Shown here: one piece after another, positions 53,291 through 64,000 of the stretch
Layout: each line of letters starts with the position of its first letter
Position numbering within the stretch: the stretch's first letter is position 1
Source of the DNA: Progne subis subis
Lineage: Eukaryota > Chordata > Aves > Passeriformes > Hirundinidae
Direction: 5' to 3'
Assembly: GCA_022316685.1 (NCBI GenBank)
Contig: JAKJHU010001329.1
Coordinates: forward strand, 16,871 to 80,870
DNA: 64,000 nt
Made by a program: the position numbers and the translations under genes
Notes under the pieces: generated by a model
Databases searched by the model: none
What the model was told of the DNA's origin: nothing
Seen by the model: the letters and a program-made list of their open reading frames with translations, nothing else

Positions 53291-56200
53291 GCCCCCAGTG
53301 GGAAATGAAGGAGGGATGGTCATACTGCTTTTGGTGTGAATAATGCCGAAACCAGCCTGACTCCGCCATCCAAAAGTTCATCCTCCTGAGAGGGAACTGC
53401 ATCTGTGGCAGAGCTGGTAAAATCCCCAGAGAAAGGAACAACCAAGTGACACCACTGAGAGCTTTCTGCAGAGCTGCTGAGCTGGCACAGCCTGGGCACA
53501 TCTGACTGACAGGGCAGCCCTTCAGACTAGAAAAGCCCCATCCCAAATTTTAAAGGCAGCATCTACTGACATTTCCTGTCTTGGGAGAGTGTGGAGATTT
53601 CTCTCTGCAGTGGGGACACCCCTCAAGGTCACTGCTCCAGGCTGAGCCAAAGGGATTTACCCATGGTCATTGTTCTGGGAGAGTGAAATCAGTCTCTACT
53701 TAATTACTGGTTTTGCTTTAATTCAATTACTTCTAATTGCTTCCTTTTTCAGCATGAGTGTCCCTCATTTAATGCAGTTCCAGAAGCTCAAGCTTCTCAT
53801 TTTATGAGACATCTGGGATGCAAAGGCCTTGTTAAGAAGGACAAAAGCAGAGGGAAGTGCTTCTTCCCTCTTATATACAAGGTTCACCAAGTCACTCCCT
53901 GTATTTCTCCATTTCAGATTCTTTCAGTCATTTACTCTGAGAGGTGCAGCTTGTTCTGATGGTTATCATGAACTGAAAACCTCACCAATGCCACAACTCC
54001 CCAGTCCACTAGCAAAGGAATGGCCAAGTTGTAAAGTCCTCTAAACATTTGTCCTGCTTTGCTGGCAAGAGTGATGCTGCACACACGGTGTGGAAGCCAA
54101 GAGAAGCTGCAGCTGGTGGCACATCCTGTGACAGGAGCTGCACCTCACTGTCCAGGAAAGGTTCTTGAAAAGAGCAGACAGCACTGTGGAGAAGATTCCT
54201 GGAAAACTGAAACAGCTGTCCAGAAGTGAAGTGAAAATGAAAGAAAGAAGCCAAGATGTTTTCCTCCATTTATTTCTATGCTTCTCTTTTTCCATGTTGC
54301 ACTACTTTCTCCATCCCATTAATTCCAAATGGATCTCACCTCTAAGACCAATGACAGTGGATTTTTAGACACTCTGAAATACCGTGAACTACGCACAGTT
54401 TGCCTTCCCATTTTTGTTGGAAAGCAGTGCTGGAGACACAAGTGCAGTTCTTGGGTCAGACACGAATCCTAGAGGCAGGGAATGTGCCCTGACAGTGTCT
54501 GAGCCTCAGCAGGGACAATGCACAGCAGCGTTGCTGTGCTGGGTTCCCATGGAACCATGCCAGGAGCACCTGCTGAGGTCAGAAGCCATGGCAGCCACCA
54601 CCCTGCTGCAAAGGCACTTGGCAGGGTGGGCTCCTGCCCTGGCTCTGTGTGCCAGGAGCCGGCAGCGCTGGGTGCAGGAGCCAGGGGAGGGCACAGAAAT
54701 GCTGGGCTGAGAAATGCTGGGGGGGACAGCGAGAGGGGCGTGTGCAGCCGGCCAGGGCACAGGAGCAGCACGCACAGGGGCACAGCCTGCAGGACAGATG
54801 GCCAAGGGCTGGGCAGGGCTGGCAGGGCCGCAGGCACCCAGGCCTTTGTCCCCTGGGCTCTGGCAGCGCCTCTGGAGACCCCACAGAAGGAACTTTCCTT
54901 TCAGGGGCTGCACTTTGGTCCTCCCTGGCCCCTCCCTGAGGAGGCTGGCAGGGGTTGCAGTTGATGACATTTGTCCTTGCTGTCCCTCCCATCCCACTGC
55001 CCAACCAACAGCCCCGAGGCACCCGTGAGGGACAGGCCCTGCTGTGCCAGGCCTGGGCTCAGGGCTTGGCCTTTCTGCTTCCTCCAGCCAAGCCAGGCCT
55101 TGCTGAGCCCTGCAGTTCCTGCTGCTGTGCCCCAAGCTCGCTCGGCCGGTGGTTGGAAAGGGACTTGAGGTACCTCGATCCCCTCGGGTGGTGCATGGGA
55201 GAAAATGACAAACTTCTCAGGAGGGTGGAGAACAAACTTTATACTTACAGACTTCAGAGAATGACGTACTTGGGAAAACTTAAAGCAACATGCAATTACA
55301 GTAAATCATTTCACAAACACTGACTGAGCAAACTTTAACCTCTCAAGTTCTTCAGATTTTGAGAAGAGGAAGTCAGGAGAAGAGAGAGAGGGAGATAGAG
55401 ATCCACAGCTTCCCCTGGATCCAGCACCATCTCAGCTGCTGTGAGCTCCGGGGCCGTGGGACGTGTCAGTGTCACAGCCATGTCACAGCCTCACCTGCTC
55501 TGGCCCCTCTCACAGGTGGGGTTTTTGGGGTGCCAGGGGCTTGGCAGCCACTTTGGGGCTGGACCAGAGGCTGCAGTGGCTGGGGCTGGGGCAGTGACCA
55601 TCCCACCTACACAGAACTTGCCCTGGCCCCCAAACACACACTGGAGACGTCTGGGGCCATTCATCATTTCTCTGCTCTCCAGCACCGAGGCAATGGACTC
55701 TGGCTGCAGCTCTGAGTTCATGCCCAGGCAACCTCCCCTGGCAATGGGGCTCCATGGAGCTGCTCTCAGGAACCACCCAGAGTTGGGGAGAGACCCAAAA
55801 CCACCTCAGAAATGTGCGATACTCCAAAATCTCTTCAGTAACATGGAATATCCAAAAACTCCCTCAGTAAAAAGGGCGTATCATCCCAAATTTTGGGTAT
55901 CTCATTCCAGACACAACCCCACCTCTCCAATCCAACTCCTACCCACCCCACCCCTGCTGGACATCAAGACCCCTTTCCCAAGCTGTACTTCCCTCATTTC
56001 ACACCTCCCAAATCCCCTCCCACCCATCCTGCCCCACCTTATGCCCACCTCACCCCTCCTGATGTGCATCGTGCTTTGCCCAATCCCCTTCACACGCTAC
56101 TCCACCCTGACCGGCAGCAGAATCAAGTAATTTTGGGTGGGACTAAGTAGTTTTCAGTGGGCATTGAGTAGTTTTGAGGTGACAGGTCAAACCCTCTCCT

Positions 56201-56291
56201 ATCTTTGTGTGCCAAGACATGGAGACAACTACACCGAATACTCCAAAACCCCCAATCCTCCCAAGTTATCTCCCTGAATCCCAGATAACCT
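53291..56291. other. Unclassified stretch between arm 1 and the zinc-finger gene
   Basis: No gene recognised. A pyrimidine/C-rich segment lies at about 55.9-56.1 kb. Confidence 0.35.
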
Positions 56292-58194
<1,903 letters not shown>

Positions 58195-58261
58195 GGCCTA
58201 AGCTAAAAAATAAAAAATTAAACTAAAAATGCAGTAGGAAAAAAAAAAAAAAAAAAGCTGA

Positions 58262-58600
58262 TAGAGTTAGACTACAACTTGATACCTGGTTGTTAAGGGT
58301 TTTGCTAGCAGTCCAATCAAATCGTGGCTGCAGTCCTCCTGGAGTGACAGATGTGGCTTTGCTGAAGCAACAATCTTGTAGAAGGGTGTAGTTTTCCTCT
58401 GAAGGTCCACTGGTGGTGTAGATGGGTCTGGTCTTCCTCTGGGAATCCAGTGGAAACAGGCTGCTTCTGGTGTTTAAATCTCAGATTATATCCAGGTGGG
58501 AATGCTTGGCTCCTCCCTCTGGGTGGAGCATCTCACAATGGGATGATGTAATTTTATCAGTCATGCAGTGAGAGGCAATGGCCCATTAACAGAAGATATC
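58262..58600 (-). mobile_element. ERV LTR fragment, minus strand
   Basis: The reverse complement shares CCCATTGTGAGATGCT, GGAGGAGCCAAGCATTCC and CCACTGGATTCCCAGAGGA with the plus-strand LTR at 60.2-60.7 kb. An 18-bp A run lies just left of it, at 58240-58257. Confidence 0.65.
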
Positions 58601-58794
58601 TCCCTGGAGGGAGAATGGGTCATGGAAGAGATCAGAACACTGCCCCCTTTGGTTTTAACCACTGTCCCATTAACAAAAGATATCACCCTGGAGTTATGAG
58701 AAATGGGACATGGAACAGTTTTTACTTGGATCTCCAGTTGGTTTTTTTTCAAAGTAGCACAATGGGAGAAGTGGGACCATGCTGGGAAGCTACT

Positions 58795-59540
58795 GTGAGA
58801 AGTTTGGAGTGACTGGTCTACATTGTGGGTGACTGGGCAGGACTGGGAGCATGCAGGGAGGGACTGGCATCATACTGGGAGTGACTGGGACTGTACTAGG
58901 GGCAACTGGGAGAACTGGGAACACACTGGATGAAAGTGGGAGCAACTGGGACCATGCTAGGGGTAAACTGTATCATAATGGGGAATGACTGGCAGTGACT
59001 GGGCTCATACTGGGAGTGCTGAGGAAACTGGAACCACACCTGGGGGGCAACTGTGCCCATACTGGGAGTAGCCACTTCCAGCACCAGGACTCCTGAACCC
59101 GTTTCCCAGCCATCCCGCCCCTTCAGCTCCAGCAACCCTGCCAGGTCCTGGCAATCCCAGAGGTGCCCCCCTCTTGGGGTCCCCACTTGAGGGTTCTGGG
59201 GGTCTCCTTGTTCAGGGAAGCCATGGCTCTCCTGGGGCTCCCAAACCCCGTGTCCCCCCGCACGGTACCCATGTGGCCCCAGCAGAGCTCGAGGGCCCAG
59301 CCCAGGAAAACCAACCCCCACTGTGGGGGAACCCACATCCCCCTGCCCCTGCGCATCATCCCCCATACTGGGGTGACTGAGAACCACTGAGAGCACACTG
59401 GGAGCAAATGGCATCATACTGGGACTGACTGGTTTGATCTAGCTGGAGGCAAGTGGGACCATACTGAGAGTGATTGGAAGGACTGGGGATGACTGGGAAT
59501 ACACTGGGGGTGCCTGGGACTAACTGGGATTTACAGAACC
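58795..59540 (+). repeat. Degenerate minisatellite of CTGGGAGTGACTGGGA type
   Basis: Short units around ACTGGGA(G/C)(C/T) with CATACTGGGAGTG variants at 58795-59065 and 59385-59540, interrupted by a non-repetitive C-rich segment. Confidence 0.7.
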
Positions 59541-60177
59541 TTCACAAGGACATCTGGAATGATCCCCCCACTCCCTCCCAGCCCTCCCCTGGACACTGTG
59601 GCATCTCCCAAACACCCTGCCAGGATCTCCCTGGAGCAGAACGATGGTCCCAGCTCTGGGGCTGGGGCGCTCCTGGGGGGCTGAGGGAGGGAGTACAGTA
59701 AATCCTCTATTTCTAGAAATCAGGACCCCGTGCTCCCTTTTCCTGGCCATCCCATGGCTCCCAGCCTCGAGACTTCACATATGCTTGACTTTGGGATGGC
59801 CTGGAATGCCTTGGACCCCCATTTCTGCCTTTCTCAGCCCCAGACCCACCATTTTGCAAAAGCAGAGACCCCGTGAACTCCCCCTTCCTAAATATCCTGG
59901 GTGTCCCTGAAACAGGGGTTAGAAATTAAGGGGTATTGATCAGAAATTGTATTATTAGAAATAATATTGCTTAGTTGCTGCTACATTTTTTTACAGTATT
60001 AGCTGCTTGTGAAAAAAAGGCAGGGCTTATGCGTGAAAGCAGCAAGGAATGCAAGGATAGGTGATATGGAGAAGGATGTTCACTGGAACAGGACACAAGT
60101 TTGCTGAACTCCCAAGGATACTGAGATAATGGAGCTCCTTGGACCTCTGGAACTATATGACATCAGTGTCCTGTTAC
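59541..60177. other. Unclassified stretch
   Basis: Possibly part of the following LTR from about 59.93 kb; no gene recognised. Confidence 0.3.
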
Positions 60178-60717
60178 AGTGTAAGATGTGCCCAAAGTAT
60201 GTATTCTCTCACCATCTACATGAGCTGTTGAAACTAAGTTGGGCAGTGTTTCCCTTGCCCCCTCCCTCCAGACTATCTTCTGTTAATGGCCCATCAATGC
60301 CCTGCTGCATGACTCATAGATAACTCCCTCCAGGAGCTATCTCTGTTCAATGGGCAATCAAGGCCCCATTGCAAGACTGATAAAATGATATCAGCCCATT
60401 GTGAGATGCTGTGTCCACGGGGAGGAGCCAAGCATTCCCACCTGGATAGAATCTGGGATTTGGGACAGCACAGGCAGCCTTACCCACTGGATTCCCAGAG
60501 GACAAGAGCTACCAGACCTTTCTGTGGGATCACTGCTTCAACCAGACCACTTCATCTGGACTGCTACCACCACCACAGGGAATCAGATTGTATTCTGACT
60601 CTGACAGTGATCCTTTGTACTATTGCATTTATTTTATTTTACCTTGTTTTCTCTCCTATTAAATTGTTTTTTTCTGACTTGGAGTCTCTCGTTGGTTTTA
60701 CTTTCAAGCCAGCACAC
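60178..60717 (+). mobile_element. ERV LTR, plus strand
   Basis: Homologous to 58262-58600 (minus strand). The 3' part has CTCCTATTAAATTG (poly(A) signal variant) and a U5-like end TCTCTCGTTGG ... CCAGCACA. The start is uncertain. Confidence 0.55.
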
Positions 60718-61485
60718 CTAGACATCTTTCACCTACTTTCTCTGTTAGAATTGACCAGTCCTTCCTCTCTATGATCACCAATTTGGTCAAATAAGACTAA
60801 AAAAATGATCCCTTGCAACATGGTGATCTACTCAGTATATTTTACATTTTCCCATTTATTAGGTATCAAGACTTAATTCTGACATGTAAAAAATACAGTC
60901 TTTCAGCATTAAGAGGCAGAGGGCATGAATTCCATTGAAATTGTCTCATTAATATTAATTTTTCTTCAGAGTGGCTCATGAACTGTTTCAAGTTTGGGTA
61001 AGCAATTAATGCATCGGTGACTCTAAAAGATAGGGAAAAATGATTGTGAGCAAGCAAATAATGGCTTGCTTAGGGACACAGCAGTCTCTGCATTTTTAGA
61101 AGAGAATTTCATTATTTTTTTTGAGCTTTAAAGAAGCAAACAAAGAAAAAAAGCTTTATATATTGAGAAATATCATATATAATTATGCAAGTGTTAATGT
61201 GAGAATCTACAGAGTGTCATGCCTAATGATACATGTAGTTGTGCAGTTTTTTTGCCAAACGTTTATGTGCAAAAGATTGGACAGGTGGGATTGCACTGTG
61301 TGCAATTTGTCCCACAGGATTAGCTATGGAATACCAGACATATTTCTATAAATACAGCTATGATTGATTCTGATCAGGTTTAGACAGAAAGATTTATTCA
61401 CCCCAGAGTAAATAAAAAGAGTTATTTGCTCCACAGTATAGATGTTATAAAAATTATAGAGAACAGTGCTCTAGGAAGCAATTTT
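60718..61485. other. AT-rich unclassified stretch
   Basis: No gene or clear repeat recognised. Confidence 0.35.
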
Positions 61486-62395
61486 GAAGTAAACAAGGCT
61501 TTGCTGGAGTTGTTTGAGCCCATTGCAGGCAGAGCCTCCTGCTCCAGCAGAAACTGCCTTTCCTGTGCCAGGACCAGGGCAGATCCCGCTGCAGGAAAAG
61601 CCCCAGGCCAGCCCCAAGACAGTGAAGGCCTCGGGCACAAGTGCAGAGTGCCATGCTGGGAGCTGTGCCAGGGAGAGCCCGAGGCACCAAAGGCACCTTG
61701 GCAGCAGCAGCTGCTTCCAGGCCATGGCCAGAAGCCTCCCTTGGCAAGGCGGCCTGGTGGCCACCACTGCAGAGCTGCTGCTGCAGGGCTCATTTCTGGC
61801 TGGGCTCTGCCCCAGCCCACAGAGTGTGACCTCAGCCCTGACTCTGTCCCAGCCGCTGTGCCGGAGCCCTGCAAAGCCTAAAGGTCACCTGTGCCAGCCT
61901 GGCTCTGTCAGCCCCTGGGGCAGGGCAGGGAAAGGCCAGAGAAGGGCTGGCTTTGGCTGCTGCATGTGGGCTCCAGCAGAGACAAGGAGGAGTCAAGGGA
62001 GTGGATGGAGTCCAGTGAGCAGCCCCTTCTCCCATGCAATCCTGGAATGCTTTGGATGGGAAGAGCTCTGCAGTGCTCATCTATCCAAACCCCTGCCATG
62101 AGCAGGGACATCTTTCACCAGATCAGGTTGTTCAGAGCCCTGTCCCAGCTGGGGTTGAATGTTTCCAGGGATGGTGCATTGAGCACCTCCCGGGAACCTG
62201 TCCTGAGGTATCACCAACCTCATCATCAAAATTTCCTCCTTATCTCCCCTTATCTGAACCTCCCTTCCTTTAGTTTAAAATCACCATGCTTTGTCCTATT
62301 GTGACAGGCCCCACTAAAACCTTTGTCCAGCACTGCATTTCCAGTTAGCTTGGTTTCCATGGCAATTCCATGACAGGTGACCCAGGTGTGCTTTC
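61486..62395 (-). repeat. Inverted duplication, arm 2
   Basis: Minus-strand counterpart of 52385-53290. Confidence 0.85.
62045..62395 (-). mobile_element. CR1 3' end within arm 2
   Basis: Reverse complement of the CR1 end at 52385-52737; also matches 8096-8322. Confidence 0.8.
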
Positions 62396-62454
62396 CCAGA
62401 GAGGGTTGTGGCAGAGACATGGGACATCATACAATGATCACCGAACAGTTTTTT

Positions 62455-63604
62455 TTCTTGGTTTTGCTGCCGCCCTTTCACACTATGTCCTCCAAGCCTT
62501 TGTAAAGATTAATTGCTGAGATGGCGATAGCAGGACGGAAGCAATTTGCACAATATCTTGTTCCAAAAGCATATTGCAGGTAAATAGATATTGCAATAAC
62601 TGGTAGGTGAACAGGGAATGCAGCCCATATTGTACTACTCTTTGGGCTTTATCTAATTGTTTCCAGTCAAAAGCTTCCTATTTTTGCCCACCACCTGGCT
62701 GCAGTATTGCAGGGAATGCTTGTGGAATAAGCTGTCCCTCAACTAAGGCTTCACGGATTACCCCTTTCCATCTCTCATTTGGATCTGTACGTGGTTCAGC
62801 AAATGCTGGCAGCAGTGTAAATCCGAACTGCTTTGCTGGTGCTGACGCTCCAGCAGGGGACAGTGGAGGATCATGGATTTGTGGAGGGTCACAGAACGAA
62901 TATGAAGAAGCTGGTGGCACAACAGGGGATTGGGAATTCAGTGCATGGAGTTTTCCTAACACTTCCTGTAATAATGTTTTGATTGTGTCATCACTATTTT
63001 TTACTTCCTCTTTTCTGTCAAAGAGACAGGAGAGGAGTCTGGTAATTGGGGACATTTTGGACGACATGCTGACTTTCTGACTGAACTGTCTGTTTTGTTT
63101 GTTGTCATTTTTTAGGCTCTGGAATTTATCTTGAGCCTCTGTTACATTGTTACACTTGTTATCAGAATTGTGAACGGCTTGTGCTTCAGGCAAGGGAGAT
63201 GCAGTGGTTATGGGAACTGGAATACACATAGAAAAGGTAGATGTTGCTACAGGGTGGATAGATTCAGCGCTAGGTGTTAAAGCAACAAAAGCAGAAGCAG
63301 CAGCTTGTCTTTCAGCCTTCATAGATTACTAAATCTCTATGATTAGCTTCCAATGTGTTGAATATTTACTAGCTTCTTTAGCAGCTGCTCTCCCACTGCT
63401 TATTGCATCCCATCATGTTTTTCCAATGTCTCCCATACCAAGAGCTCCAAGGCTACATTTGCACCTGATATGAGTCCTTTTTCCCAAGCCCAGCATATAA
63501 CATTCCATAAAATGGAGCCATCACATTTCATGCCTCTCATAGAGGTAATATATTGGAGGAGGTTTAGGACTGCCCCTTGCTCTTTGTCCACCCCTGTCAC
63601 CGTA
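62455..63604 (-). pseudogene. gag: Class II ERV gag fragment (matrix to capsid N-terminal part)
   Basis: The matrix piece (63400-63604) has LLQYITSMRGMKCDG and WAWEKGLISG. A linker rich in Ala/Ser/Pro and capsid start occupy 62678-63322 (WKGVIREALVEGQ). After a stop the capsid continues (FDWKQLDKAQRVVQYGL ... LLSPSQQL) to about 62455, where CR1 sequence takes over. Same lineage as the gag at 9-10 kb. The major homology region, nucleocapsid and everything 3' are missing. Confidence 0.7.
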
Positions 63605-63990
63605 GATTTTCTGAATTTTTTTAAGTCTTCTACTTATTCATAAGATAGAGTCAGTTTCTTTAGTTTCTGCATAATATTAGGAGCTATATTTTGCTTTTCT
63701 CATGCATGGGAACATAAACAAACCTTTTTCTTCATTCCCTGTCCTTTGTTTACATATTTCTAGCCTGAAAATAATGTTAATTAACAGCTGGTCTGGCCAG
63801 TGGGGTGAAGGGTAGTAAAAAAGCCAATCTACAACCAGACTCACAAATGTATAAAAATGAAAATAATAAGCAGGTTCTCTCACTCTCGGCTTGGGGAGCA
63901 ACTCTGCACTGCAGACCTCTTGTCTCTGTGTTATTGCTTTGCATGCCGCTACCACAACCCCCATCTCCTCCCTGACTGCTCACTTGATCA
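63605..63990 (-). repeat. LTR-like interspersed repeat (copy 2)
   Basis: Homologous to 11163-11545; here it directly precedes the gag matrix fragment on the same strand, in place of a normal gag start. Confidence 0.5.
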
Positions 63991-64000
63991 AGGTGAGTTT

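Overview
The window reads as bird DNA, most likely a songbird (Passeriformes). Interspersed repeats are CR1 LINE 3' ends and endogenous retroviruses (ERVs), with no mammalian SINEs. Unique genes are of types known to be expanded in birds: a PIM-like kinase, an OR14-like olfactory receptor and a C2H2 zinc-finger gene. Repeat density, broken genes, inverted duplications and a satellite suggest a repeat-rich compartment such as the W chromosome, a pericentromere or an unplaced contig. That placement is inference.

Layout. 1-2.5 kb: 5' exons of a PIM-family kinase and copy A of an unrecognised one-exon gene family, both on the minus strand. 2.5-18.2 kb: a pile of ERV remains (class I integrase/env pieces, class II gag/env pieces, several LTRs). 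Inside one hybrid provirus (8.3-13.7 kb), pol is replaced by about 980 nt of intronless CEPT1-like host coding sequence that continues the gag reading frame. The same element has a zinc-ribbon-like ORF just upstream of env. 18.2-24.7 kb: two LTR-plus-flank duplicates and an inverted third flank surround a satellite whose monomers alternate long and short, followed by a 366-bp CTTT/CT tract. 24.7-42.5 kb: about 2.5 tandem units of 3.95 kb, each carrying one copy (B, C, D) of the unrecognised gene with its TATA and CRE-like promoter. The third unit is split by a 7.37-kb class II provirus with intact 519-bp LTRs and a 6-bp target duplication. 42.5-52.4 kb: CR1 copies, a minisatellite, an OR14-like receptor gene with one stop codon and a ~150-bp tandem repeat. 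52.4-62.4 kb: two ~0.9-kb inverted arms flank about 8.2 kb holding a decayed zinc-finger gene, two LTRs in opposite orientation and a minisatellite. 62.4-64 kb: a minus-strand class II gag fragment and an LTR-like repeat.

The best candidates for something undescribed are the gag-CEPT1 fusion, the zinc-ribbon ORF beside it, and the four-copy gene family with a conserved, possibly bidirectional, CRE-rich promoter. Only family copies B and C (and perhaps A) look intact enough to make protein. All retroviral genes seen here carry stops, frameshifts or deletions. Positions of repeat edges are by eye and may be off by tens of bases.
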